Shown one piece after another: positions 11,425 to 24,034 of a stretch of 64,000 bases of DNA; within the stretch, counting starts at the first letter, position 1, and each line of letters starts with the position of its first letter. The DNA is taken from contig NC_091119.1 of assembly GCF_040183065.1 (NCBI RefSeq), positions 104,894,263 to 104,958,262 of the forward strand. The letters are read 5' to 3'. The notes below the pieces were generated by a model. It did not search any database. It had not been told where the DNA came from and worked only from the letters and a program-made list of their open reading frames with translations. The position numbers were made by a program, and so were the translations under genes. Source of the DNA: Periplaneta americana. Its lineage: Eukaryota > Arthropoda > Insecta > Blattodea > Blattidae.

Positions 11425-12313
11425 CTGCAATGCAAAGCAAAGGCAGAAACTCTACTCTATCTCGCTTTTTAACCTAACTCCTTCAATTATTTTTGTCTTC
11501 CATTTTCATGGTAGCTATACGCTGTATATTATACCTATAGTGGACATGATCTTGTTTTGAAATGAAATGAGAGCCTACTACGTATTTTATGAACTAATTT
11601 ATCATTGTCATCGGTGGTCTAGTTGTTATTATGTCTTCTATTGAGTTCAAGGTTTGCAGTTAAAACTCGGTCGAGAAATATGAAATTTAAGGGTGATACA
11701 AATCCTTAGTATGGATTTCTTTGGAAGGGAAGTAAAGCTGAGAATGAGTTTAGGGCCGGTTTTAATAGGTGTGCAATGCGTGCGTGCACGCAGGCGGCCA
11801 ATTTCCTTGGGCGGCCGAAAGAATAAATTTAATATATAATTTTAAAATAATTATTAATAATTTAGTGTTATACGAATTTTGCAAAGAAAAAAAGGTGAAA
11901 TAATGTGCTCTAATTTGATATCAATTTATTATTTCTCACACCTTCATTGACGGAAAAATACAGTAAATAAATGTTTATATTTAGCGGATTTGATTCACAT
12001 TTGAATTTACTTTAAAAACATAATGATGTGAAATGTGCACAGTTTGAATATTCACCCCACTGCATAAAATTCGTTCCTACTTCATAGTCAGCAGTGTGGG
12101 GAGGAACTTGTTGATTAAGAATTAAGTATAACAAGTGCGTATTTAGTTTTTTCATTGATTTATAAATGTAATAATTTATTTTCATTTAATTTATATTGAG
12201 CTTAGATAAGAGTTACTGTAGACAGGATTCTGCATAGAAAACCTTAAGAAAAGTTTGCGTCATTGCAACGTTTTAATTCACTCGAAAGGAGAAAATATTT
12301 TGTGCAGTATAAG
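11425..12313. other. Intron sequence, no gene recognised
   Basis: Part of the intron upstream of GR exon 4. I see no repeats or coding sequence that I can name. Confidence 0.5.
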
Positions 12314-12315
12314 AA

Positions 12316-12366
<51 letters not shown>
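12314..12366. repeat. AAT microsatellite
   Basis: A pure AAT repeat run of about 17 units, directly upstream of a LINE remnant. Confidence 0.9.
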
Positions 12367-12367
<1 letters not shown>

Positions 12368-13235
12368 TTAAGTCTGACTGTCAATTTCTTCAGAATGACA
12401 TTAATTCAATTACCAATTGGTCAGTCGATAACGGAATGATGATTAATTAATCCAAAACTTACGTAATAATATTTTCAAGAGAAACCTTTACACTAAAATA
12501 TAACTATCATCTAAAAAATGTATTAATGAATGGAAAAGATTGTATTAGAGACCTCGGTGTATTAATTGACGATAAATTATATTTTCACAACCACATTTAT
12601 TATATTTATAACCACGCAATAAGAATGTTAGGAATAATTTTGTCAATTACTTATTCCTTTTCAACATATGACTCTCTTTTAATAGATTACTATACTATAC
12701 ATTAGTGAGATCGAAACTCGAATATGAATCTGTAGTTTGGAACTGTATTACTAGTACTGATTCGGCAAAACTAGAAAATATTCAAAGGAAATTTATTTCA
12801 TTATGTTCGTACAGATTCCTGCCTAATAACTCCGGGTATAACTATGATAAAAATTGCGAGCACTTTAAATGTCGAAGCTTGTATGCTAGACATCATGATC
12901 TCGATTACTTATTCTCATGTAAGGTCCTTAAAGGTAACATTAATTGTCAATATTTCTTAAACAGTGTCAGCCTTCGTATTCCTATCAGGGACATGAGACA
13001 TCACAAACTCTTCTATATTAGAAATTCTAAATCTTCCTAGCCGGTCTCCAGATGTATTAAACATGCTAACTTACACGTAGGCGATTTCGATCCATTCAAT
13101 GTATAGAAGAATTAGAACATGACAATGTCTTTGCTAATATTATATGCATAATCTTTCTACACAAATTGGTAATAATTTTGTTAGAATCAACTCCTTTCCA
13201 TAAAATATTATAGTATTAATTCTTGTAAATTAATC
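12367..13235 (+). mobile_element. LINE (family D) reverse transcriptase C-terminal remnant
   Basis: The frame is broken but ordered: DINSITNWSVDNGM, then a 'DLGVLIDDKLYFHNH'-type phrase, then 12705-13040 with RSKLEYESVVWNCITSTDSA and KLENIQRKFISLCSYRFLP. Region YExxVWNxxTxxxxxKLExIQRKF is characteristic of Jockey/CR1-type LINE reverse transcriptase C-termini. It is truncated at the 5' side and ends in an ATT microsatellite, which probably marks its 3' tail. Confidence 0.78.
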
Positions 13236-13306
13236 ATTGCAATCTATGTCCTTCATTTTGTTGTCATCTCAATTATTTAATTTGTACCATAGTTGTTCAT
13301 TTTACT

Positions 13307-13307
<1 letters not shown>

Positions 13308-13383
<76 letters not shown>
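13308..13383. repeat. ATT microsatellite
   Basis: A run of about 25 ATT units at the 3' end of the family D LINE. It produces a spurious poly-isoleucine frame. Confidence 0.9.
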
Positions 13384-13391
13384 GATTTGAA

Positions 13392-13640
13392 GATGCCGAG
13401 CAGAAAGACTAAACGTCTCTCGGGTGCTTATTATCACAAATAGAAGAATGAAAGTGACAAGGAAAAGGAAAGATTACGATGTTCCATGCTGAAATTCGTG
13501 AAGTTAGATGAAGGTAATTCAAATGCATCAACATAAATCGGTTCGGACGTTTTTTTAAACAATAAGAACGAAATCTAAATTAAAGATGAAAAATCAGATG
13601 GGAAGAATAAAGTTTGTTTAAAATTATACCGGGAGAAAGT
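13392..13640 (+). mobile_element. hAT-like transposase N-terminal fragment
   Basis: The frame starts MPSRKTKRLSGAYYHK, has a stop, then continues KNESDKEKERLRCSMLKFVK. This resembles the short basic N-terminus (RLSGAxYRKxKxE...) of TTF-finger hAT transposase-derived proteins. There is no finger or catalytic domain. Assignment is tentative. Confidence 0.4.
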
Positions 13641-13674
13641 ATTTCTTTATTGAATAAAAGTATTTTTCAATTGC

Positions 13675-13740
13675 AGTAGACTCTTGCTAGTTCGACCATT
13701 CCTTGCACAGGGAGGTGCTGGATTAGCGAGAGTGCTTAAA
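13675..13740 (+). mobile_element. pogo/Tigger-type terminal repeat, single end
   Basis: CAGTAGACTCTTGCTAGTTCGACC starting at about 13676 resembles the CAGTAGACTCTCGCTAATTCGA ends of pogo-like elements, followed by GGATTAGCGAGAGTGCTT. A matching opposite end is not clear within 1 kb. Confidence 0.45.
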
Positions 13741-14989
13741 AATATCATTAAAATTTAATGTTATAAGTTGCGCCAACCATTCCACATGTACTTCTAGAAA
13801 ATTCCGTAAGTAGTCGGCGCGTGTACGACGTACATGTAACTTAATACAGAATAACACACGACACCTATGCAAATTTTCCAGAAAACTATTACAGTAGGAG
13901 AGATAGGAAATACGCTATGAGGCCGGATAATTGGGACGTCACATTACCGAGAGTCTAAACGACATTTCATAGAGTTGAGAGGATGCGACGGCATTTCTTT
14001 CCCCTTCTACTTGTCCTGAGTCCGTCAGTGGCAGACTGGTAGCTGTTACCTCTTATATCTGCACCCCCCCAAGCTGTACACACTAGAAAATAAAATATTA
14101 AATAATGTATATAAGTGAATATAAAATACAGTGACACAGATGTTTGACAATTACATGATAGAGTATATTTTTGTGTAGTTCTTACAATATTTTCAACTAA
14201 TATAATTAATTACATTTAGGAATACCAGTTTGTATTATGAAGTCAGGGGGAGCGACACAGTGCAGATTGTCCAGTTGTGTATGCAGTAGAGTAGCAACTA
14301 GCAGTGGAGAAAACATTTATCTTCTGTTGTCAGCAGCTTTTTAATGTGCCAGTCAATAAAATTCAATATAAACACTTAGTATGGACTTTCGAAATATAGA
14401 GTACCGTTAAACACTTTCAGAAATAAAATGTATCACTATGTAAGAAGTGAATTAGTCGAACGTTTGTGAGATCGACAGTAGTACTTTCCCCTTCACTGAT
14501 GATAGAGAGTGTGAGTAAAGGGGAAAGTCTATCAACCAAACTGAAATGGGATAGTATCTTCTCTGCGAAATGACAATATTGTAAAATACCTACTTCCTTT
14601 CCAAACCACTGATAAAATTAAATGACGAATTTTATCCATGTACAGTGTCTGTTAGCCGAATGCCCAAATTATTATTATTATTTTACTTACTTACAGAAAA
14701 AATCGAAAATTCTTGACTCGGTAAGAAGCTCTCTGTAATTGCAATTGAGAATCCTACTGTAGCAGCACTTGTGATTTATTCATAGGTCCATTGGATCAAA
14801 CGACTTAAAAGATAATTATTGCTTTTCTCGTAGATCATCAGAATCCAAGGCACATCCAACTGACAGTACGACTTTGCCCCCGTCTCCTATCTTATTGACG
14901 ATAGTAAAGGGAGAAATAACGGAATATGGCAGTAAAACCGTAACATCCTAAGAAGATGCTCCTAAAACTGTCTATATATCACCAATTGT
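13741..14989. other. No gene recognised
   Basis: Non-coding and probably partly an unrecognised element. I can support no boundaries. Confidence 0.45.
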
Positions 14990-16390
14990 GCGGAGTAAAA
15001 TAGAAAAGTGGTACCTAAACAATATTCAAATTGAAAGTGTGAGTAAATTTACATATTTAAATGTAATATTTAATAGTAAGAGAGATTGGAAAGAGCAAAG
15101 TGAAAATATCGGAAATAAAGGAAACGTAGCACTAACAGCAAGAGACAATGTTTAAATAAATGGCCCAACATAGATAGCAAAAGATTAAATGATATTTACA
15201 GAGCGACGATTGAAGCAAAAATATTATATATAGTGTTGAAATATTGAGAAATTACTTATCAGAAGTAAATGTAGATAGACTAAGATCTAAATTTTCTAAG
15301 AAATATTTGGGGATCCCATGGAATGCCTCAAATATAGCAGCCAGATAGGAAATGGTGATGGAGGGTAATAGAGGAACAATATTAGTTAGGAAAATTAAAT
15401 TTTTGGGTTATGTTGTACAGAAAGAAGAAAATTACATCTAGAAAAGAAGTTTAAGATTCCTACAAACGATGAAAACTAAGTCAAATTGGATAAAAGAATT
15501 GGAAAATAATTTAAGCAGTTTAGGACTAAATTGGTTACGGCAAGAAATTGGTGAAATTATATAAATTTGATAGGTAACATTATAACGGAGAGTAGCAACG
15601 AGATACTGAGTCAGGAAATGTTTAGCAAGCTAAATGGTTTAATATCATTAAACAAAGAAATGAAAATCATATAGAAACAGGAAGAATATACAAAAGTTAA
15701 CAACAGGGATGAAAGGGTGGTACTAGCGTAGTGGAGGTTGGGAATATGGATGTTAAGAAATAGAAGAAGAGACTTAGGAAAAGACATATCGATAGCCCAG
15801 AACCAGACGGTTCCAAGTCCATTTTACTATTTCCTTTTTCAGGAAAACTGTTTTAAGCTCCTGACATTCAAAGCTTCATGAAACACTTTGGAATAGCTTC
15901 ATAACAACCTTATGGAGAGGAATATTTACAATTTTGTTCGATTCTTATATGCAGACAAGAACTGGAACACAATGAAACATAGATTTCTTTCTTATAAAAA
16001 GTTGGACTTAGAACAGTCTGGTTCTCAGCCATCGATATGTCCTTTACGTAATAAAAAAGAAGACGCGTTACACATTCTTCTATCTTTCCCAGAAAATGAA
16101 AGAACAAAAAAAATTCTTATTCCGAAAACATTCCTGAAACTAAATGTAGAAATAGCATATACGAAATTGTATAGGATGGTAAACGGAAGAAAGTTCTTGT
16201 TAAGAAATAACTATAATGATTGTATGTAGTATGAAATAGGCTACATCGTAATAGTTATTAATAGTAAATGTAGTTAAGGGTGGTTTCCTGGAATACAGAA
16301 AAATGTAACAGGAACACCATTAACGGATGCTACGCGAATTGTACATGATTTTGATGACAATAAATATACATATACATATAATATATCACC
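14990..16390 (+). mobile_element. LINE (family B), longer copy with 3' end
   Basis: Broken frames give EKWYLNNIQIESVSKFTYL (compare the copy at 4950-5836), then after several stops the frame 15912-16229. That frame has CPLRNKKEDALHILLSFPEN, a degraded Cys-rich C-terminal domain of the CPLC...HILLxC type found at LINE C-termini. The 3' UTR ends in ACATATACAT repeats near 16385. Decay includes many stops. The clade was not determined. Confidence 0.7.
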
Positions 16391-16983
16391 AATTCTACTT
16401 AGATCAATTTCAACCTACATTTGCAGAGTGTTTATTTCTGAAGTTGGGCGATACATTTTAAACTTGTGTTGGATGATAGATAGTTTGTCTGTCTCACAGC
16501 AGTTTCCTACCACACATACTAGGGAATCAGGTGGAGTGTGAGTCTTGTATGTTTTGATTACTGACTGATATACGACTGGGACAATCGCCTTGAGATTCCT
16601 TGCGGTAACTCAGTGGGAACTAATTTGTAACTGCGGATACCTCTTTGTGACATCTCCGGCAGATAAGAGTTGGAACAATGTCGCTAGAGCACTTCATCAT
16701 TTACGAATACTTCTATTTATCGATGTCCATTTCGTTCTAATTTTGTGCCATAGTTAACTTCACCTTTTCGGCTCCTATCATAGCTTTTATCATAGCTGAG
16801 GACGGAAAACTTAGTTGCGTCAGTCTTATGGCCTTCGTACTCCCACTACATCAGATATTCTTGGTCACTACTGTTACTTCCATAAATTGCATAATATTCG
16901 TAACAATGGTAATATCTGCCACTTCTTAGAATGAATTCAGTGAGTTTCCACCATTTTTTTTTATTTTTAAATGGTCACCCTCC
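16391..16983. other. No gene recognised
   Basis: Nothing I can name; no long open frame. Confidence 0.5.
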
Positions 16984-16987
16984 TTAA

Positions 16988-18840
16988 TCCTCTAAGGACC
17001 AGGTCTAAAAAATTACGTTGAAGACCATATTATGTGATTGTCTTCTTAATATAAACATTTCATTTTATTTTATTTAAAAGGGCTTAGGATACAAACTGAA
17101 TAGTTTAAACTTTAATCAACAGTATTTTGGTATCCTCTGAAAGCATCTTACAGATCAATGAAACAAAGATCATAATGCTACTGTTAATTTTTAAGTTTGT
17201 AGTACGACTATAATAAATATTTATATAATGTTTTTAGAATATTTTAAGAAAGCAACTTTTGTATGCCAGAAACAGAATTCAAGCTTCAGCAATCATATAA
17301 ACAGAAATGGAAATTGTAATTTTTCTAACAGGATCTCACAAAAATATTGAAAATATCTCTAAAAATATCTGAGTGGCTTTCCTCTCTTCACGCGTGTTGA
17401 TATCAAATCTCAGAATACTAAGAAACACTTTGTGCATAGCATTTTATCCTCTCTGATTTATGTAGGGAACTATAGTGTCCATCATTTTATTATCAACACG
17501 ATGTTTGAACATATTTTCAACGATGTTAGTCTCATGTAAGCAGCAGGACCACATCACTTATTATGTTAGCACAACTTTTTACGCGTAGTTGGTTAGCGAG
17601 ACCTCTTCCATTTTTCTCCATTTTTGCTGCAAACGATGATTCATCGCCACTGGTGTCTCTTGAAGCTTGATCTATTACATCATTTTCACTTGTATCATCA
17701 TGAAGCTCTTCATCTAATTGTAATTGTAATTGTATCAACAAATTCCACCATCATTTCTTAACATCTTTTGTTTGAAAAACAAAGAACTTTCATTCAGCAT
17801 TACTTCTAACTCCATCAACCCCCTCCCAGTTTCCATTAAGTGACCCAGGAAATTCCAAGACTGAGTATACAGTCACACCATAAGAACGTTTGTCATTTCT
17901 ACCTGATCAGTTTGTTTCTAGTGTTCGGCAGTGAATGTACTATATAAAAATGTCGAAGCGTAAACTGTTTTCTTTGGAAGATAAGGCGAATATTATAAGT
18001 GACATTGAACGTTGTGTTTCGCAAGTGGACGTGGGTCGACAGCATAGTTTAAGTAAATCAACTGTGAGTAACAGTATACAGTGTAATCCGTTCCGCAAAA
18101 TGAAATATTTTAATTACTGTATAGTATTTTATTTTATCGTTCAAATTTTCATTCATTTCTGCCATTTAAGCTTAGGGGAGAGAGACTTCGGACATAGTGA
18201 ACCTAGGATATAGTGCTAAATATGGAAATCCGCAGAAGTTCACTACACACGGAGTTGACTGTATTTACAAAATCAGATTGGCTAATAAGTTACATAGGCT
18301 ATTAGTTATTGTTTACGAGCTACAGATACAGTTGACTGGATTCAATAATGGACTTAAGATGCAAAACCATATTATTATAATTTCTGTTACTTTTTTATTG
18401 GTGTTGGTTTTATAATAACTATCATTTTAAGTTTGTTAAAATTTTATTTTTTTAGATTTTGATTTATTAATATTTAATTATTTTATTGAAATTTTTTATT
18501 AAATTATTATTTATTTGTAATTATGCCAACATAACGAATACTTAAATTTAAACAAACCATGACATCAATAACGAAAAACTATATTTCTCGTAGCAAGGAA
18601 GAAAAAAATTATAGGCGACACAGAAGACTATCTGGGGTATTTGGACACCCTAACTACTAATAATTAATTTTATAAAGAAAATCGGAGACAGGGAGCTTTT
18701 TTCATGCGAAATGTGAAACCAGAAAGTACATTTGACACAATGCAGAAAAACCATGACCCAAAAATAAACATTACTATGTTTTGAACTGAAAAAAGAACGA
18801 TCAATGAAGTGTCAGAATACCCCATCCAGTCCTCAGAGGG
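16988..18840 (-). mobile_element. piggyBac-like element with transposase remnant
   Basis: TTAA flanks both ends (16984-16987 and 18841-18844). Termini are imperfect inverted repeats, TCCTCTAAGGACCAG against CCCTCTGAGGACTGG. On the minus strand from about 17760 down to 17330 there is an acidic segment (LHDDTSENDVIDQASRDTSG), then VDNKMMDTIV and LRFDINTREERKAT. These match the order of piggyBac transposase (acidic N-terminus, then the LRFDDxxTREERxATD block). The catalytic region is lost. A pogo-like element is nested at 17870-18261. Confidence 0.72.
17870..18261 (+). mobile_element. pogo/Tigger-like element nested in piggyBac relic
   Basis: TA flanks (17868-17869, 18262-18263) and weak inverted ends (CAGTCACACC against CAGTCAACTCC) bound 392 bases. 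Inside, an ATG at 17950 begins MSKRKLFSLEDKANIISDIE followed by VDVGRQHSLSKSTVSNSIQ, a CENP-B/Psq-type helix-turn-helix as in pogo transposases and jerky-like proteins. The frame then stops and the catalytic domain is absent, so it is an internally deleted relic. Boundaries are less sure than the domain. Confidence 0.6.
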
Positions 18841-18844
18841 TTAA

Positions 18845-19129
18845 GAATGTCTCATCTGTTGCGTGGTTGGAAGTTCAGCAGGTGGAATTATCATTATATG
18901 AGTTCACTAGCCGAGGGTGTTTCCTTAACTGACCAGTTGTAATTACTACCACACAATATAGTTCTTGCATTGCCATTATCACGAGTAATTAGTGCAGTTC
19001 GAAATTACTTATGTAGATTTCTATTTGTGACATCAGCAAAGTACTAGAGCGGTGGATACAAATTGAAGTTTTAACGAGACCAGTCAAGGAAGGCCATAGC
19101 CCTCTTGTAAACGTAGTTCCCTGCAAAGG
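18845..19129. other. No gene recognised
   Basis: Nothing identified. Confidence 0.5.
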
Positions 19130-19725
19130 AACGATACTGAAATCAAATGATAATAAACCAATGGAAGCGAAACAAATCCAAATGAAACCGAACAAAACCG
19201 AATTAAATAAAGAAGTAAGATGCTAAAGGAAACCAAACCAAATATAACCAAAGGAAGCTGAACGAATCGAGAGTAAACGTAACCAAAGGAAGCAGAACGA
19301 ATTCAAAAGAAACCGAACAAAACCAAATTAAATAAAGAGGTAAGATACTACAGGAAACCAGACCAAACCTAACCAAAGGAAGCGGAACGAATCCAAAAGA
19401 AACCCAATCAATCGAAACGGAACAAAAATGAAATTAAACGAAACGAAACTAAAGGAAATCGAAACCAAAGATAAGAAATAAAACGAAATGAAATGAAAAA
19501 AAGAAGGAAAAGAAACCAAAAAAAAAAAGACAAAGAAACTGAAAGGTAAAAAATAAAAGGTGAGACAGATCGACCTATGAGAAGGAAAGGAGATTAAATT
19601 AAATGGGAGGAGAGAAAGCCAAAGGAAGACAAGGAGACGGAAGAAAGGAAAATTCTACAAGGAAAAGGGATGAAAGATAGGGTGAAGAAACAAAATGGAA
19701 AGAAAGAAAACCAAACCACTTCTCT
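19130..19725. repeat. Tandem A-rich repeat, about 123-base period
   Basis: Phrases such as GAAACCGAACAAAACCAAATT and AAATAAAGAGGTAAGATACTA recur about 123 bases apart (near 19186 and 19309), with shorter AACCAAAGGAAGC units within. It degenerates into purine-rich GGAAAGAAAG DNA towards 19725. The strands are strongly asymmetric (A/G and AC rich on plus). Confidence 0.7.
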
Positions 19726-19740
19726 ATATCAACATTTCTT

Positions 19741-21684
19741 CTTAAATTATTAACAACTTGAAGTACTGAACTCGAATTCTTATCTTTAACATGTTTATTC
19801 GTTCTGCTGGTCTTAGAGAATTGAAACCTGTAATTCTACTTGTCAGTCTCCTAAGGAGATGATTTGCTGCACTGGCTCTTGTTTGCTTCCTATAGGCCTA
19901 CTACTATTTATGGCAGTGAAGTATTTATTATACTTCATTTACAGGCATTTTTGGGTAACTATTTCACTAACGATTGAAACTGCTGTGGTGAAACCATTGC
20001 CTAGAATGAACCTCTCGGGACCTGAATTCACATTAATTTAAGGAACATCAACAAATTGAGAAAACTGAAATCCTCCGACGAAGTGTTGAACAATGCTACC
20101 AAAAAATTCTAGGAGTACCAGGAATTCTTAATGGATAAGGTACATGATGATGCATATTAGACTTAAATCAAGTTCCAAGGAGCTCATTTTGAGCATAGTG
20201 TTGCTGTAGCAAGAAATCTAATATAACTTGAAATCAAAGCATTATCTACCACAAGTTTATAAGTATTGATTTTATTAATTTACGATTCTGAGACCTCCTT
20301 AAACTGAATATCACAAGTTATGAAACGCTCTTTCTGCTTTATTTACACGTTATTAGATCGTGGTTCGTAACATCAAACCGTTGTCGAGTCCAACTTATTA
20401 TTAAGGACCACTAATTATTGTTGGTGTGACTTATGTAAAAAAATAATTGAAGTTTAGGTTCTTTTTGTATGTTTACGACACGTATTGAAACCCTGAATGG
20501 GAGAACTCTGTAAAAAGTCAGCAACCATTTCTCGTCTCTAAACTCAGTTTCTGGAATCTGTAGAGTTATAGAGTTATAGTCAATACATTTGGGTGGAAAG
20601 GGAGATATGCGAATAGGCGGAGCCTAGTAGTGCGGGAGTGTGTTGCGGGTTGCATCGCTCGCGGCCGCTAAGGGGTAAGATATGCGTGGCAGAAATAGGT
20701 AGTGCGGCATCTAAACTGCAGTTAAGTTCAGATAGAAATGATCCCTTGTCTGCAGTCGCTCGCTCCCTTCAAGCAATGTTTTCCCTCAGAGCTGTCATTG
20801 GCCTGGTCCCTCCACTCACCACTTACACAAAGGACTTGTTTCGTCTCCTATCTCTACAGATTTCAGAAATGGAGTTTAGTTTTTTTTTTTTTTTTTTTTC
20901 ATTGACATACTCCACTGTAGGACATAGCACAAGAATCTACAGTTTACAGGAATGTCTGATGGAATATTATCATCATTGCTACTAACCAGCCGAGTAGTTA
21001 GGTTGCATCTTGATTTTCCCCCACTCATTTCTGCTGGCTTCTCTGTAAAGGTCTAGGATGTTAGGCTTTTTCCTGAAAATATTTGGTGTTCGCAAGTGGA
21101 AGTGTACGTAATATTCTACAACTGTTTAAAATAATAAAAAAATGGTCCGGTAAAGTAAATAAGTGTCACGTGACTTCCCCGTTTCGCCGACCCTGCGACA
21201 TAATCACTTGGTGGGACATTGGCATTCTTTCGAATGTTTTGAAGAGGTATGACAGGAAACGCAGTCAAAATAGTTACACAGATTAATAAACTACGTTTTC
21301 AGTGTGTTCGGTATTCCATGAAGAGGCAGGCACAATTAATCTATTAAGGTAGAGATATGAAATAGAGGTTGAACCCGCTTCCACGTGTAAAGCACCAATA
21401 AAAATAATTATCCTTATTGCCTCTGATTGGATTCTGATTGATATGTACAGTAAATCTCACTTGACGATATGTGAAGAGGAAATAACAATTTTTTACATCT
21501 GAATTCTGATTAATTTAATGCGTTACCAGTCAGCGATGTATGCAATGCAGAGGGAAAGGAACTGGTCAAGATACCCTATTAACTCTTGGCTTAGTTGCGT
21601 CATAAGTGGTGACTTCTTGGTATCCGGACACTTGACTAAACAACAACCACATTTATTCGTGTTTAAAATGACGAAATTGCTTAC
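19741..21684. other. Intron sequence, no gene recognised
   Basis: Intron between GR exons 3 and 4. It holds a T tract (about 20880-20899) and a GC-richer patch near 20590-20720. No family is recognised. Confidence 0.5.
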
Positions 21685-21774
21685 CGAATACAGCAGAGTA
21701 AAGTCAAGAGGGAAAAAGCCGCATGCTGTAAACTGGACCTTCCTGTGCAGGAGTTGGAGCGAAAACAGTTGCAA
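21685..21774 (-). CDS. Gustatory receptor shared exon 3
   Basis: This is a 90-base exon, phase 0 at both ends. It is preceded on the minus strand by a strong polypyrimidine acceptor (CTTTTCTTATTTTTCAG) and followed by a GTAAGC donor. It encodes LQLFSLQLLHRKVQF followed by a GFFPLD segment ending LLYS. This is the highly conserved segment just before and entering TM7 in insect gustatory receptors (FSLQLLHxxVxFxAxGxFxLD). It follows naturally from exon 2 (...VREE) and leads into exon 4 (IVGAVTTYLVILIQF). The exon lies 17.4 kb downstream of exon 2. The open frame around it continues into both introns and should not be read as the protein. Confidence 0.88.
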
Positions 21775-22331
21775 CTGAAAAATAAGAAAAGCTGAAATCA
21801 TGTATGAGCTAGATAAATATGTTCGTATTTTTTATGTAGACACATGAAGGCAATAATCATTCATAACAGAGCAACATTAATCAAATGAGCTAGTACAGAA
21901 GTAGAGAATACGTTTTCCTCTTTTCCAAATTAAATTCGGTTTGCTGGGAAAAACTACTGTGGTTAATATGCGATAATTTAAGGTCACTCTTCTTATATGA
22001 TTATGCAGATTTTATATAAACATCCGAGTATTTATAATTAAACTGGATGCGTTAGCCTGGATTTCCACATGATGCTCACATTTCTATCCAGTGTTTACAA
22101 TGATGATTTGATGATTTAATGAATATTTATGTTCTGGTATACTTTCTTCCGTCATTATTCTTGGATATCATACGCAAGGTTCACAGATGTTTCTGCCATA
22201 AGGAATGTTTTTCTTACTGAATTTATTTCTTACTCTTGTTGAATGTCCCCATTTTTGTACCACTCTAAATTTCTTCAGGGCTTGACTGATTGTTTTGTTT
22301 TACAATTAATTTTGTTTTCAGATAAATCTAA
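21775..22331. other. Intron sequence, no gene recognised
   Basis: Upstream of GR exon 3. Apart from its acceptor tract (21775-21800), I see nothing. Confidence 0.5.
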
Positions 22332-23333
22332 TTCAGTATCATAAATATTTTATTTCAAGTTCAATCAATACGATTTATCTATTTCGCTCAGTACGCATTA
22401 AACCACCAACAAGGATACCCACACATACGCTGAGGCATACATATACAAAACTCAATTTCCATTCCCCTCGGCACAACCGTTTACACAAGCTTTTTCGAAA
22501 TACATTTTAACATACCCTCTTAAAATCTACAAGCTTACGTTTTTCAAATATAATAGCACTCTCACAATCTATAGGAATGCAGTATTTTTTTTTTACTTGC
22601 AACTAATAAATTCAAGATTTGATGATTGACTACCGAAGAAGAGCCAAATGTATTGCTAAACAACCACTAATGATTACATCGTAATAGCATGGCACCATAT
22701 TTTTAAATATTTTTTTAATAATTTACACACAAAAACAACACACAAAAATTTTACCAATTTTATCTATTAATTATTGATTTTATACTAAATGATACTTTAA
22801 CAAACAATGTAATATGGATAATATATATCACTATTCTAATTCATAATTATTCACCGGTAAATTAATTATGAATTCAACAATTGAATTTTTCTATCAATAA
22901 TCTTCACTGATATCTTGTAGGGCCTATTATTAACTTAACATAAAGTATATGTAAAGCTCTTGTTAATTTTAATTATTTTATAACAAGTGTTTTATCTAAC
23001 AAAATGTATTGTAACATGAGTTACACGTACCAGAAGTCATTTCCATAACTTCCAAAATTATACGTCCTGGAAATTCAATTCAAAATTAAACCTTTTCCAT
23101 CAACAAGATCTAGTTACATGAAACTCATGAAAAATCAGCTACCTTGCCATGCACATTTACTGTGTACATTCTAATGGTTTAAGTTTTAGATATCGTCCTT
23201 TTAACAATATCTGATGATGCCGAACAGGCGAAAACGTTAATATTCCATTTAAAATGTTATAACAAATAAAATATTTGCAAAATAGATAAATCTTATTGAT
23301 TGAACTTAAAATAAAATATTTATCATATTTCAG
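22332..23333. mobile_element. Inverted-repeat-bounded element, family unknown
   Basis: Arms of about 53 bases at 22332-22384 and 23281-23333 are inverted copies sharing AAGTTCAATCAATA and GATTTATCTATT. About 900 bases lie between them, without a coding frame. Near the right arm is a CTGATGATGCCGAACAGGCG phrase of the kind seen in retroelement 3' ends (Penelope-like style). It could be one element or two inverted 3' ends. Confidence 0.5.
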
Positions 23334-24034
23334 GAACGTTTCACAGTAAAATTGTGTTACTTAAAGTACATGTAAATAATATCAAAATAACATATTCACT
23401 AAAAATAATTTAAAACAGTTACACAAAAACAAGTGCTCTTGTAAAGTTAATAGAAACAGGAGGAAAAGTTCTTTACTACATTTTTTCTCGTGTAAGCTTA
23501 GCATTCATGTCGGTACCTTTTTAGTGTAAAGAAATTAATAATTTACAAAATTATCGACAAAAATCGCATTTTTACTAGTCGTGAAACAAATTCATGAAAT
23601 TCAAAAACATTCGCTATGCGCAGAAATGAGGTAATAGTGATAATGATTGAAGAATATTTCCATTTACAGAAAACTATTCCGATATATCACAATATTGACA
23701 TTTATCAACAAATCGACATACTCTTGTTTATATTTCTACACTAAATTATATTATTAATTGAAACATAAAACCTTGCCTATAATGATATGTTCTAAACGAG
23801 AATTTTGTTGGTGTATTTTGTTGTCTTTTCTCATTTGGCGTTATAATTGATGATAAAACTTATATTCCGCATCATTCATAACAAGAGTAAAATATTTTAT
23901 AGATATATATGACACTCATACAAATATTTTGAGTTTTGAAATGAGTGGCCAGTGAAACTTCGGTTTTCCTCAAAGGATGTTAAATTTGGAGTATCACCTG
24001 AAAGCAACAACTCCTGCACGTCTATCTGAAATTT
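23334..24034. other. No gene recognised
   Basis: AT-rich non-coding DNA. Confidence 0.5.

Noticed and set aside
11248..11472. Overlapping open frames on both strands near 11.3 kb
   Set aside because: Neither uses the reading frame of the GR terminal exon, which better explains this region.
19328..19519. Minus-strand Phe/Ser-rich frame
   Set aside because: Complement of an A-rich tandem repeat.
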